From assembly GCF_040548735.1 (NCBI RefSeq), contig NZ_JBEPSD010000001.1:1054001-1118000 (forward strand): a stretch of DNA of 64,000 nt, written 5' to 3'. Shown in pieces: positions 30,530 through 39,889 of the stretch. The stretch's first letter is position 1. The number at the start of each line of letters is the position of its first letter. The notes below the pieces were generated by a model. It was given only the letters and a program-made list of their open reading frames with translations. It was not told the DNA's origin and did no database searches. The position numbers were made by a program, and so were the translations under genes. Source of the stretch: Rhodanobacter soli (lineage in GTDB: Bacteria > Pseudomonadota > Gammaproteobacteria > Xanthomonadales > Rhodanobacteraceae).

Positions 30530-32017
30530 ATGACACTCCAGTTCAGCCTCGGCTCCGCCGCCCCCGCCACCGTCGACAGCGCCTGCGTGCTGGTCGGCGT
30601 GTACGAACAGGGTGTGCTGACCAGCGCGGCCGCCCAGGTGGACAGCGCCGCCGGCGGAGTGATCAAGCGCCAGGTGGAGAGCGGCGACATCAGCGGCAAG
30701 GCCGGCAGCACCACGCTGCTGTTCGCACCCACCGGTGTCGCCGCGCAACGCGTGCTGGTGGTCGGTCTGGGCACGCAGAAATCGTTCGATGCCGCGCGCT
30801 ACCAGAAGGTGAGCATCGAGGCGGCGCGCGCGCTCGGCCGCCTGCCGGTGGCGAATGCGGTGTCCTACCTCACCGACGTGGACGTGCCCGGCCGCGACAG
30901 CGCCTGGCGCGTGCGCATCGCCGCGCTGGCCAGCGACTACGCCGCCTATCGCTACACCGCCACGTTCAAGCCCCGCGACAAGAACAAGCAGACCGAACTG
31001 GCCGCGCTGGCGTTCGCCGCCGGTACCGACGCGCAAGGCGGACTCGACCAGGCCGTGGCGATCGCCGCCGGCGTGCGCTTCGCCCGCGAGCTGGCCAACC
31101 TGCCGCCGAACATCTGCAACCCGGCGTACATCGCGGCACAGGCGCAAACCTTCGCCGACACGCAGGACAAGGTCAGCTGCACCGTGCTCGATGACGTTCA
31201 GATGGAGAAGCTCGGCTTCGGCTCGCTGCTCGCGGTGGCGCGCGGTTCGGTCAACAAGCCGCGCCTGATCGCCCTCGAGTACAAGGGCGGCAACGATGGC
31301 GACAAGCCGTACGCGTTCGTCGGCAAGGGCGTCACCTTCGACTCCGGCGGCATCAGCCTGAAGCCCGGTGCCGGCATGGAGGAAATGAAGTTCGACATGG
31401 GCGGCGCCGCCGGCGTGCTCGGCGCGTTCGTCGCCGCGGTGAAGATGGGCCTGAAGCTCAACCTGGTCTGCGTGGTGCCCAGCGTGGAGAACATGCCCGA
31501 CGGTGACAGCTACCGCCCCAGCGACGTGCTGACCAGCCTGTCCGGGCTCACCATCGAAGTGCTCAACACCGACGCCGAAGGCCGGCTGATCCTGTGCGAC
31601 GCGCTGACCTGGACCGCGCAGACCTACCAGCCGCAGGCATTGATCGACGCCGCCACGCTCACCGGCGCCTGCGTGGTCGCGCTGGGCAAGCACGCCACCG
31701 GCCTGATGAGCAAGCACGACGACCTCGCCGCCGAACTGCTCGCCGCCGGCGAGGAAACGCTCGACCGTGCCTGGCGTCTGCCGCTGTGGGACGACTACCA
31801 GGCGCAGCTCGACTCCGGCTTCGCCGACGTCGCCAACATCGGCGGCAAGAGTGCCGGTGCGATCACCGCCGCGTGTTTCCTGTCGCGTTTCACCGACGGC
31901 CAGCGCTGGGCCCACCTGGACATCGCCGGTACCGCCTGGGACGAAGGCCGCAAGGGCCTGGCCACCGGCCGACCGGTGGCGCTGCTGGCGCAGTGGCTGC
32001 TGGATCGCGCTGGCTGA
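30530..32017 (+). CDS. pepA: Leucyl aminopeptidase
   Basis: M17 dinuclear-zinc aminopeptidase; hexamer. It trims peptides and, in E. coli, also serves as a DNA-binding cofactor in Xer recombination and carAB control. The 495-residue protein has an N-terminal macro-like domain and the C-terminal catalytic domain. The metal motifs are [16 protein letters not shown] and the signature NTDAEGRL at 346-353. The family is divergent from lptF and followed 25 bp later by holC, an arrangement common in gammaproteobacteria. Confidence 0.96.
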   Translation: MTLQFSLGSAAPATVDSACVLVGVYEQGVLTSAAAQVDSAAGGVIKRQVESGDISGKAGSTTLLFAPTGVAAQRVLVVGLGTQKSFDAARYQKVSIEAARALGRLPVANAVSYLTDVDVPGRDSAWRVRIAALASDYAAYRYTATFKPRDKNKQTELAALAFAAGTDAQGGLDQAVAIAAGVRFARELANLPPNICNPAYIAAQAQTFADTQDKVSCTVLDDVQMEKLGFGSLLAVARGSVNKPRLIALEYKGGNDGDKPYAFVGKGVTFDSGGISLKPGAGMEEMKFDMGGAAGVLGAFVAAVKMGLKLNLVCVVPSVENMPDGDSYRPSDVLTSLSGLTIEVLNTDAEGRLILCDALTWTAQTYQPQALIDAATLTGACVVALGKHATGLMSKHDDLAAELLAAGEETLDRAWRLPLWDDYQAQLDSGFADVANIGGKSAGAITAACFLSRFTDGQRWAHLDIAGTAWDEGRKGLATGRPVALLAQWLLDRAG

Positions 32018-32041
32018 GCGCACCCCCGGAGCCGACCTGCC

Positions 32042-32464
32042 ATGCCACGTGCCGACTTCTACCTGATCGACAAGCCGCGCTTTCGCGAACAGCCGCTGCT
32101 GCTCGTCTGCGAACTGGCGAAGAAGGCGTTTGCGGGACAGCAGCCGACGCTGATCCTGACCCGCGACCACGACCAGGCGCATGCGCTGGACGAACTGCTT
32201 TGGGAATTCGACGACGACGCCATGATCCCGCACCAGCTTGCCGGCGACGATGACGACGACGACGTCGCGGTGCTGATCGTGCCGCCCGGCGTCGACAGCG
32301 CCGATCGCCCGCTGCTGATCAACCTGCGCGAAACCTGCCCCGCCGGCCGCTACCAGCGCGTGCTGGAAGTGGTGGCCGCCGATCCCGCCGAACGCGACGG
32401 CTCGCGCACGCGCTGGCGCGAATACCAGCGGCTGGGTTTCGAGCTGCACAAGTACGACATGTGA
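32042..32464 (+). CDS. holC: DNA polymerase III chi subunit
   Basis: 140-residue clamp-loader-associated subunit that links SSB to the replicase. It has the family opening RADFYLIDKPRF with the first strand, then the P-loop-less helical middle (LDELLWEFDDDAMIPHQLAG). It ends with GRYQRVLEVVAADPAERDGSRTRWREYQRLGFELHKYDM. A four-to-six Asp acidic run (DDDDDD) between strands is unusual. It lies 25 bp after pepA. It ends at TGA 32464, converging on the kinase. Confidence 0.9.
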   Translation: MPRADFYLIDKPRFREQPLLLVCELAKKAFAGQQPTLILTRDHDQAHALDELLWEFDDDAMIPHQLAGDDDDDDVAVLIVPPGVDSADRPLLINLRETCPAGRYQRVLEVVAADPAERDGSRTRWREYQRLGFELHKYDM

Positions 32465-32465
32465 T

Positions 32466-35400
32466 TCACGCCGGCACCGACGCCGGCGCGCCGGGCACCG
32501 CCCGCGCCAATGCATCGGCCAGCTGCTCGCCGCTCAGCGGCTTGCGCAGGAAACCGTCCATGCCCACCGCGCGCGCCCTCGCCTCGTCCTCGCTGCCCTG
32601 GCGGGCGGTCACCGCCACGATCGGCAGGTGCTGCCCGGCATGCTCGCGCTGGCGGATCAGGCGGGCGATCTGGAACCCGTCGACGCCGGGCAGGTCCAGG
32701 TCCAGCAGCACCGCATCGAAGCCGGCATGCGCCAGCTCGGCCAGCGCCGCCAGCCCGTTGACCACATGCACCACCGTGTGGCCTTCACGCTCCAGCAGGC
32801 CGCGGATCACCGCCGCCACGATGCTGTCGTCCTCCACCAGCAGCAGCCGGTAGCTGCGGTCCGCCGCCACCTCCATCGCAGGTGCGACCGGCGCCGGCTC
32901 GGCCAGCGGCAGCCGCACGCGGAACGTACTGCCGTGCGCCAGGCGCGATTCCAGTTCGATGCTGCCGCCCATCATGTCCACCAGCTCGCGGCAGATCGCC
33001 AGGCCCAGTCCGCTGCCGGCGCGGCGCTGCGGCCCCTCGGCTTGCTCGAAGCGCTGGAACAGCCGTGACTGGCTGGCTTCGGAAATGCCCGGCCCGGTAT
33101 CGCTGATGCTGAACTGCAGGCCGCCCTCGATCCGCTGCGCGCGCAAGGTGACGCTGCCGTGCTCAGTGAACTTCAGCGCGTTGTTGGCCAGGTTCAACAG
33201 CACCTGCTTGATGCGCAAGGCATCGCCGAGCAGTTGCGCCGGCAGGTCCTCGGCCACCTCGAGCACGAAGCGGATGCCCTTGGCGTGCGCCAGGCCCTGT
33301 TCGAGTTGCGCCACGTCCTCGAGCAGCTGACGGGGGTCGAACGGCGCCGGCTCCAGTTCCAGCTTGCCGGCCTCGATCCGCGCCAGGTCCAGCGCGTCGT
33401 TGAGCAGCTTCAGCAGCATCCCGCCCGAACGCTGCATCGCCTGCGTGTAGTCGTGCTGCTGCGGATCGAGCGGCGTGCTCAGCAGCAGTTCGGCCATGCC
33501 CATCACGCCGGTCATCGGCGTGCGGATCTCGTGGCTCAGCGTGGCCAGGAACTGCGTCTTCGCCGCGCTCGCCGCCTCCGCCATCTGCCGTTGCTGCTCG
33601 ACCAGTTGCACGTGATGCCGTTGCGCCAGGCGTCGGCGCCAGCTGTACAAGGCCAGGCCGGCCACCGACACCAGCAGCAGTGCGTAGATCACCCACGCCC
33701 ACCAGCGCAGCCACGGCGGCGCTTCCACGTGGATGCGCAGCGGCGTGGCCGGGTGCACCCACAGGCCGTCGGCGCCCGCGGCCATCGCGTCGAGCACGTA
33801 GTCGCCTGCGCCCAGCCCGGTGAAGTCGCGCTCGCCACGATTGCCGGTATCCACCCAGTCGCTGTCGAAACCGTGCAGCAGGAAACGGTACTGGTTGGCG
33901 GACGGGGCGATGTAGGAAAACACCCGCGCATCGACCGCGAGCTGGCTGTCGCGCCAGCCGACTTGCAGGGGTTGTGTGCCGATCGGCAACACCTGCGTGG
34001 CGCCGCTGCGGTGTACCCGGGCCTGGGTGAGCGCCATCTGCGGCACGCTGGTTTGCCGGTTGCTTCGGTCCGGGTTGAACGCCACCACGCCGCCCAGGGT
34101 GGCGGCGTAGATATAGCCGCTCGGCATCCGCGCGTAGCCGCGGAAGAACTCGCCGTTGGTCAGGCCATCCTGCAGGCCGAACGAACGGAACGCGCCGGTG
34201 TCCGGGTCGAAACGCCACAGGCCGTCGTGGCCGAACACCCAGACGCGACCCGCGACATCGACGCGCAAGTCGGTGACGTTGACCGACGGCCAGCCATGCG
34301 ACGCGTCGACCCGGCGATCCGCCACGATGCCGTCGCCGCGACGGCGGTAGTGCGTCAATCCGTCGGCGTTGGCCATCCACAGCCCGTCGCCGGTGAAATC
34401 GAAGGCATCGACGGTTTGCCCGGCCGGTCCGCCCGGCACCATGACGAAACGGTCCTGCGCCTTGTCCAGCCACATCATGCCGCCGTCGCTGGCATACCAG
34501 AAGATGCCGTCGCGCAGCGTCATCTGGCTGCCCCAGCGCACCTTGTCGCTGGAGCCGTCCATCGGCACTGGATGGATCGCCAGCGTCTCCGGGTCGATGC
34601 GGAACAGGCCCTGGCCGAAGGTGCGCGCATACATCTGGCCGTCGGGCCCGGGTTCGACCTCCAGCGGGCGCTGCATCATCGCGCCGGCCGGATCGACCCG
34701 ATCGAGTTGCCCGTCGGTGTCGCGATACAACGCGCCCTGCACGACCACCCACAAGCGGTTCTTCGCATCCTCGGTCATGCCGACCACGTCGCCGCGCAGT
34801 CCCGATATCACGTGCTCGACCGCGCCGGTCACCGGGTCGAGCCGGTCGATCCGGCCGCCGCGCTGGCCGACCCACACGTGGCGACCGTCCTTGCCGCGCG
34901 CCATCGTGGTGGCGATCGGGTCGCGCAAGCTGGAAGGGTCGTCCGGCATGTGCGTGAAGCGGCTGAAGCGGCTCCAGCCCGGCGCCAGGTATGCCACGCC
35001 GCCGTCGTACAGCACGGCCCACAGCCCGCCTTCGCGATCGACCATCAGCTGCCACACCCAGGTACCCGGCAGGTTGCCGTAGAGCACCGGCTGGTCGGTC
35101 ACCGCGGTCACCGGCCCGCCGGCCCGCGCCTGCAGGAACAGCCCTTTTTGCGTGCCGACCCACAGCCGGTCCGCACTGTCGCGCACGCTGCTCATCACGT
35201 TGGTCTCGGGAATCACGCCGGCGCCGAAGCGGCGCGCCATGCCGTCCGCGCCGACGATCCACAGGCCGTCCGTGGCGGCAATGCGCACTTCGTCGCCGTT
35301 GCCGTCGATCCGCCACGCGTCGATGGTTCGCCGCGGATCGGCCGATGGCACGCGGCGGATCGTGCCATCCGCCTCGCGCACGAATACGCCGTGGCCGCTG

Positions 35401-36017
35401 CCGATCCACATGCGCCCGTGCCCATCCACGTACAGCGCGGCGACGGTACCGACCGCGGCCGGCGTCGCGCCGAGCTGCGGATCGACCACATGCTCGAACC
35501 CACTCTCATCCGGGCGCATCCGGTCGAGCCCTCCCGCGCTGCCCACCCACAACGTGCCGTCGGCGGTCTGCGCGACCGCCCAGACCCGGTCGCTGGCCAG
35601 GCTGGCGGGGTCGGCCGGATCGTGTCCCCAATGCCGGAACGTACCGCTGGCGTCGTCGTAGCGGTTCAGGCCCGCGTTCAGGCCGGCGGCCCACAGGCGG
35701 CCCTGCCGGTCGAGCGTCAGCGTGGCGATGCCGTTGTTGTACAGCGAGCCCGGATCATTCTCGGCATGCCGGAACACCTTGAAGCCGATGCCGTCGAAAC
35801 GCGCCAGGCCACCCTTGGTGCCGAACCAGATCGCGCCGTCGCGGTCCTGCGCCACGGCATAGACATTGGTACTCGGCAACCCATCCGAGGTGTCGTAGCG
35901 ACGAAACTGCGGGGTCGGCAGCGGGTCGGCTTCAAGCGCGGCGACCGGGGGTGCCGGAACGCTCGACGCGGGCGTGGCCAGGCCCAGGGCCATGGTCAGC
36001 AAGACTGCTGAAAGCAT
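32466..36017 (-). CDS. Two-component hybrid histidine kinase with propeller sensor (copy A)
   Basis: 1183-residue kinase. After a signal peptide (MLSAVLLTMALGLATPASS) come roughly 14 two-component-regulator propeller repeats in the periplasm (SDGLPSTNVYAVAQDRDGAIWFGTKGGL type). A Y_Y_Y domain (about 690-760) and one transmembrane helix (about 765-785) follow. Then come HisKA with His829 in LATLSHEIRTPM, HATPase (GLGLAICRELV) and a C-terminal receiver with Asp1106 in VLLDLDLPGVDG. No output or HPt domain is present, so the phosphoryl group must be relayed elsewhere. The ATG at 36017 has AAAGGGGA upstream. It is transcribed after copy B, 155 bp away. Confidence 0.93.
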   Translation of the reverse strand: MLSAVLLTMALGLATPASSVPAPPVAALEADPLPTPQFRRYDTSDGLPSTNVYAVAQDRDGAIWFGTKGGLARFDGIGFKVFRHAENDPGSLYNNGIATLTLDRQGRLWAAGLNAGLNRYDDASGTFRHWGHDPADPASLASDRVWAVAQTADGTLWVGSAGGLDRMRPDESGFEHVVDPQLGATPAAVGTVAALYVDGHGRMWIGSGHGVFVREADGTIRRVPSADPRRTIDAWRIDGNGDEVRIAATDGLWIVGADGMARRFGAGVIPETNVMSSVRDSADRLWVGTQKGLFLQARAGGPVTAVTDQPVLYGNLPGTWVWQLMVDREGGLWAVLYDGGVAYLAPGWSRFSRFTHMPDDPSSLRDPIATTMARGKDGRHVWVGQRGGRIDRLDPVTGAVEHVISGLRGDVVGMTEDAKNRLWVVVQGALYRDTDGQLDRVDPAGAMMQRPLEVEPGPDGQMYARTFGQGLFRIDPETLAIHPVPMDGSSDKVRWGSQMTLRDGIFWYASDGGMMWLDKAQDRFVMVPGGPAGQTVDAFDFTGDGLWMANADGLTHYRRRGDGIVADRRVDASHGWPSVNVTDLRVDVAGRVWVFGHDGLWRFDPDTGAFRSFGLQDGLTNGEFFRGYARMPSGYIYAATLGGVVAFNPDRSNRQTSVPQMALTQARVHRSGATQVLPIGTQPLQVGWRDSQLAVDARVFSYIAPSANQYRFLLHGFDSDWVDTGNRGERDFTGLGAGDYVLDAMAAGADGLWVHPATPLRIHVEAPPWLRWWAWVIYALLLVSVAGLALYSWRRRLAQRHHVQLVEQQRQMAEAASAAKTQFLATLSHEIRTPMTGVMGMAELLLSTPLDPQQHDYTQAMQRSGGMLLKLLNDALDLARIEAGKLELEPAPFDPRQLLEDVAQLEQGLAHAKGIRFVLEVAEDLPAQLLGDALRIKQVLLNLANNALKFTEHGSVTLRAQRIEGGLQFSISDTGPGISEASQSRLFQRFEQAEGPQRRAGSGLGLAICRELVDMMGGSIELESRLAHGSTFRVRLPLAEPAPVAPAMEVAADRSYRLLLVEDDSIVAAVIRGLLEREGHTVVHVVNGLAALAELAHAGFDAVLLDLDLPGVDGFQIARLIRQREHAGQHLPIVAVTARQGSEDEARARAVGMDGFLRKPLSGEQLADALARAVPGAPASVPA
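32492..33660 (-). repeat. Near-identical kinase/receiver tract, copy A
   Basis: This 1169-bp tract is about 99% identical to 36205-37373 (offset 3713 bp). I count about 12 single-base differences and no indel. Homology collapses abruptly at both ends: 3 codons before the stop of each gene and at the membrane-helix junction. Confidence 0.9.
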
Positions 36018-36105
36018 AAGGTGGTCCCCTTTGGGCTTCCCATCCCGCCTGCGCCATGCCGTGCACGAACCTGTCGTTCGCGAACGAGGCGTCGTGCCGG
36101 CTCCT

Positions 36106-36152
36106 GTCCCGTGTCGCCATGATGCCAAAACCCTCACGCCGGCGCGAGCAGG
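36106..36152. promoter_or_regulatory. Shared upstream element, copy A
   Basis: Minus-strand CCTGCTCGCGCC-N8-GGTTTTGGCA (30 bp, 25 of 30 positions identical to copy B) lies about 105 bp before the ATG of kinase A; a GTCCCG block lies 11-12 bp further. It overlaps the end of kinase B. Confidence 0.5.
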
Positions 36153-36172
36153 CGCCCACGGGCGCGTGCGGT

Positions 36173-39100
36173 TCAGACGGACGTGTCGGTGGTCAGTGGC
36201 GCAGCGGGCACCGCCCGCGCCAATGCATCGGCCAGCTGCTCGCCGCTGAGCGGCTTGCGCAGGAAACCGTCCATCCCCACCGCGCGCGCCCTCGCCTCGT
36301 CCTCGCTGCCCTGGCGGGCGGTCACCGCCACGATCGGCAGATGCTGCCCGGCGTGCTCGCGCTGGCGGATCAGGCGGGCGATCTGGAACCCGTCGACGCC
36401 GGGCAGGTCCAGGTCCAGCAGCACCGCATCGAAGCCGGCATGCGCCAGCTCGGCCAGCGCCGCCAGCCCGTTGACCACATGCACCACCGTGTGGCCTTCA
36501 CGCTCCAGCAGGCCGCGGATCACCGCCGCCACGATGCTGTCGTCCTCCACCAGCAGCAGCCGGTAGCTGCGGTCCACCGCCACCTCCATCGCGGGCGCGA
36601 CCGGCGCCGGCTCGGCCAGCGGCAGCCGCACGCGGAACGTACTGCCGTGCGCCAGGCGCGATTCCAGTTCGATGCTGCCGCCCATCATGTCCACCAGCTC
36701 ACGGCAGATCGCCAGGCCCAGTCCGCTGCCGGCGCGGCGCTGCGGCCCCTCGGCTTGCTCGAAGCGCTGGAACAGCCGTGACTGGCTGGCTTCGGAAATG
36801 CCCGGCCCGGTATCGCTGATGCTGAACTGCAGGCCGCCCTCGATCCGCTGCGCGCGCAAGGTGACGCTGCCGTGCTCAGTGAACTTCAGCGCGTTGTTGG
36901 CCAGGTTCAACAGCACCTGCTTGATGCGCAAGGCATCGCCGAGCAGTTGCGCCGGCAGGTCCTCGGCCACCTCGAGCACGAAGCGGATGCCCTTGGCGTG
37001 CGCCAGGCCCTGTTCGAGTTGCGCCACGTCCTCGAGCAGCTGGCGCGGCTCGAACGGCGCCGGCTCCAGTTCCAGCTTGCCGGCCTCGATCCGCGCCAGG
37101 TCCAGCGCGTCGTTGAGCAGCTTCAGCAGCATCCCGCCCGAACGCTGCATCGCCTGCGTGTAGTCGTGCTGCTGCGGATCGAGCGGCGTGCTCAGCAGCA
37201 GTTCGGCCATGCCCATCACGCCGGTCATCGGCGTGCGGATCTCGTGGCTCAGCGTGGCCAGGAACTGCGTCTTCGCCGCGCTCGCCGCCTCCGCCATCTG
37301 CCGTTGCTGCTCGACCAGTTGCACGTGATGCCGTTGCGCCAGGCGTCGGCGCCAGCTGTATAAGGCCAGGCCGACGATCGCGGCCGTGAACAATACATAG
37401 ACCAGCCATGCCCACCAGCGCGCCCACGGCGGTGCCTGTACGTGGATGCGCAGCGGCGTGGCCAACGCGCTCCATTCGCCATCCGCGCCCGCGGCCATCA
37501 CTTCCAGTGTGTAGTCGCCCGCACCCAGCCCGGCGAATTCGCGCTCGCCATGATTGCCGGTATCCACCCAGTTGTTGTCGAAGCCGTGCAGGCGGAAGCG
37601 ATAGCGGTTGGCGGCCGGATCGACGAACGACGCCACCCTGGCCTCGACGTGCAGGTCGCGATCACGCCAGTGCAATTGTATCGGCTGGCCCAGCGCCAGC
37701 GGCTGGATGCGGTTGTCCCGACGCACCGTGACCCGGGTCAGCGTCAGCAGCGGCGGTGCACCGCGTTGCTCCGGCTTCGCCAGGCGCTCCGGCTGGAACG
37801 CCATCACACCACCGCTGCTGGCGGCGAACAGTGTCCCGTCCAGCGCCATCTCGATCGAGCCATTGGTGAACTCGCTGCTCGACAGGCCCTGCGACGGGCC
37901 GAACTCGGTGAACTGCTTCGTCTTCGGCTCGAACCGCCACAGCCCCGGGTTGGCGAACAGCCACAGTTGGCCCTGGCGGTCGACCTGGATGGCCATCAGG
38001 TCGGCGGCGAACGGCATGCGGCTGATGTCGACGCTGGCATCGCGCGTGGCGCGACCATCGGCATCGCGATAGTGCTCGAGCGCCTGGTCGGTGGCGGTCC
38101 AGAAACCGTCGGCATCGAACGCGAAGGCGAGGATTTCGTGGCGCGGCACACCGGGCACGAAGGCCAGGCGCTGGCCCGGACCGTCGCCGCGCAGCAGGCC
38201 ACCGGCGCTGGCGTACCACAGGCGGCCCGTCTGGAAACTCAACTGGTCATGGAAGCGGGTCCCGCTCGGCGCATCCGCCGGCATCACCGAAGTCGCGACC
38301 AGGTTGTCGGGGTCGAGTGCAAACACGCCCTCGCCCCACGAGGACACATAGACACGTCCATCGTCTCCGGCTACGAGCGCGGTGGGCCGGCTGATGTGGC
38401 TTTGTTTCGCTTCGAGGGCGGTCAGCTTGCCGTGGTCGTAGCGGTAGATCTCGCCCGGTCCGGCGATCCACAGCCGGCCGCGGGTGTCCTCCGCCAGGGA
38501 AGCGAGGTTGCCACGCAGGTTCTTCACCACGTGGCTGACCGCGCCGGTAGCCGGGTCCAGCTTGTCGACCCAGCCGTTGAAGCCGCCGACCCACAGCTGG
38601 TCGTCGCGGCTGCGGCGTACCGACAGCGCGGCAATGTTCGACAGACTCTGCGGATCGTCGGGAACATGGGTGAAGCGGGTGAACCCGTTCCAGCCTGGCG
38701 ACAGGTAAGCGACGCTGGACTGGTCGAAGGTAAACCAGAGTCCGCCCTCGCGATCGCGCAACACCTGCCACAGGCGATCGCTGGGCAGGCCGCCGGGCAG
38801 CAACGGCTGGCCGACGATGTGCTGCAGGTGGCCGCTGCCGTCATCCAGCCAGACGCCGTTCAAGCTGCCCATCCACAAGCGGCCCTGCGCATCGCGGGCA
38901 CTGCTGAGGATCCGCAGCGACGACAGTTGCGGGCTCGCCAGCGGGCGCGCCACGCCATCGGCGCCGATCACCAGCAGGCCACCTTCCAGCGCCACCCGCA
39001 CTTCGCCATCGCCACCATCGATGTGCCAGACCTTGCCGATCTCGCCACGGAAGGCCGGATCCACCGGCACGCGCCGGATCGTGCCGTCCGGCTGGCGCAG

Positions 39101-39748
39101 GTACAGGCCGCTGTGCGCGCCGATCCACAACCGCCCGTCGGCCTCCGCCAGCAGCGCGCGGGTGGCGCCGAACGATCCGGCGCGGCTGCCGTCGACATCC
39201 AGCGGGATGTGGTCGAAACCGCTGCCGTCCGCCCGCAGGCGATCCAGTCCGTCCTGCGTGGCGACCCACAGTTGGCCATCGGACGTCTGCGCGATGCTCC
39301 AGACTTCGTTGTTGGCGAGACTGTCCGGCTTGCCGTCGTCGTGCTCCCAGTGCCGGAAGCGGCCGCTCGCCTGGTCGTAGACAGTGAGCCCGGTCGAGAC
39401 GCCACCGGCCCAGACCCGGTTGTCGCGATCGACGAACAGCGAATAAGTCTGGTTCGCCGGCAGCGACAGCGGATCGCCCACGACATGCCGGAATACCGTG
39501 AAGTCGACCCCGTCGAAACGTACCAGGCCACCGGCCGAACCGAACCACATCAAGCCGTTGCGATCCTGTGCCGCGGCATAGATCGCCCCGCTGGGCAGGC
39601 CATTCGCCGTCTCGTAGCGGCGGAACTGCGGCGTCGGCAACGGGCCCGCTGCCTGTGCGCCGGGCGCAGCCAGGGCAATCGGCATCGGCACGAGCACGCC
39701 CAGCATCACGCCCAGCAGCCAAGCGGACAACCTTGATCCGTTCCCCAT
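36173..39748 (-). CDS. Two-component hybrid histidine kinase with propeller sensor (copy B)
   Basis: 1191-residue paralogue of copy A with the same architecture: signal peptide (LLGVMLGVLVPMPIALAAPG), propeller repeats, Y_Y_Y domain and a single transmembrane helix. HisKA with His835, HATPase and a receiver with Asp1112 follow. The sensor halves of A and B are only about half identical by eye, and ligand-binding loops differ widely, so they probably sense different signals. From the membrane helix onward they are almost identical. The ATG at 39748 has GGGGGGA upstream. It is first in the tandem, so both may be one transcript or use their own upstream elements. Confidence 0.93.
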   Translation of the reverse strand: MGNGSRLSAWLLGVMLGVLVPMPIALAAPGAQAAGPLPTPQFRRYETANGLPSGAIYAAAQDRNGLMWFGSAGGLVRFDGVDFTVFRHVVGDPLSLPANQTYSLFVDRDNRVWAGGVSTGLTVYDQASGRFRHWEHDDGKPDSLANNEVWSIAQTSDGQLWVATQDGLDRLRADGSGFDHIPLDVDGSRAGSFGATRALLAEADGRLWIGAHSGLYLRQPDGTIRRVPVDPAFRGEIGKVWHIDGGDGEVRVALEGGLLVIGADGVARPLASPQLSSLRILSSARDAQGRLWMGSLNGVWLDDGSGHLQHIVGQPLLPGGLPSDRLWQVLRDREGGLWFTFDQSSVAYLSPGWNGFTRFTHVPDDPQSLSNIAALSVRRSRDDQLWVGGFNGWVDKLDPATGAVSHVVKNLRGNLASLAEDTRGRLWIAGPGEIYRYDHGKLTALEAKQSHISRPTALVAGDDGRVYVSSWGEGVFALDPDNLVATSVMPADAPSGTRFHDQLSFQTGRLWYASAGGLLRGDGPGQRLAFVPGVPRHEILAFAFDADGFWTATDQALEHYRDADGRATRDASVDISRMPFAADLMAIQVDRQGQLWLFANPGLWRFEPKTKQFTEFGPSQGLSSSEFTNGSIEMALDGTLFAASSGGVMAFQPERLAKPEQRGAPPLLTLTRVTVRRDNRIQPLALGQPIQLHWRDRDLHVEARVASFVDPAANRYRFRLHGFDNNWVDTGNHGEREFAGLGAGDYTLEVMAAGADGEWSALATPLRIHVQAPPWARWWAWLVYVLFTAAIVGLALYSWRRRLAQRHHVQLVEQQRQMAEAASAAKTQFLATLSHEIRTPMTGVMGMAELLLSTPLDPQQHDYTQAMQRSGGMLLKLLNDALDLARIEAGKLELEPAPFEPRQLLEDVAQLEQGLAHAKGIRFVLEVAEDLPAQLLGDALRIKQVLLNLANNALKFTEHGSVTLRAQRIEGGLQFSISDTGPGISEASQSRLFQRFEQAEGPQRRAGSGLGLAICRELVDMMGGSIELESRLAHGSTFRVRLPLAEPAPVAPAMEVAVDRSYRLLLVEDDSIVAAVIRGLLEREGHTVVHVVNGLAALAELAHAGFDAVLLDLDLPGVDGFQIARLIRQREHAGQHLPIVAVTARQGSEDEARARAVGMDGFLRKPLSGEQLADALARAVPAAPLTTDTSV
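36205..37373 (-). repeat. Near-identical kinase/receiver tract, copy B
   Basis: Partner of 32492-33660. The left boundary lies a few codons from the stop, the right one in the cytoplasmic end of the membrane helix. The diverged sensor halves continue right away on the other side. Confidence 0.9.
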
Positions 39749-39800
39749 CAGTCCCCCCGAACCGGCGCTGCGAATCCGCACCGGCCTCGGCCGAAGCCGC

Positions 39801-39846
39801 GTCCCGCACACGATAGTGCCAAAACCACGTCGCGGGCGCGAGCAGG
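39801..39846. promoter_or_regulatory. Shared upstream element, copy B
   Basis: Same 30-bp minus-strand motif as 36123-36152, with GTCCCG one base nearer, about 68 bp before the ATG of kinase B. It also lies upstream of the divergent GTPase gene, so it may serve both. Confidence 0.5.
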
Positions 39847-39877
39847 GCCTGCGCAAGGGCGGCGGCAGGAAGCTGGC

Positions 39878-39883
39878 TAGAAT
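39878..39883 (+). promoter_or_regulatory. -10 element 6 nt before the GTPase ATG
   Basis: TAGAAT, then GCGCGG, then ATG 39890. Predicted transcription start coincides with the start codon. No ribosome-binding site is visible. Confidence 0.45.
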
Positions 39884-39889
39884 GCGCGG

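Noticed and set aside
33159..36011. A 950-codon open frame antisense to kinase A, and a 984-codon one antisense to secA (54178-57132)
   Set aside because: High G+C leaves long stop-free antisense frames. Their translations are low-complexity and Arg/His/Leu/Val-rich and show no family motifs, whereas the opposite strand has complete, motif-rich proteins.
39801..39846. Sigma54 promoter (TGGCA-N-GC) in the shared kinase element
   Set aside because: GG and GC are 11 bp apart instead of 10 in copy B and absent in copy A, so the spacing rule fails.
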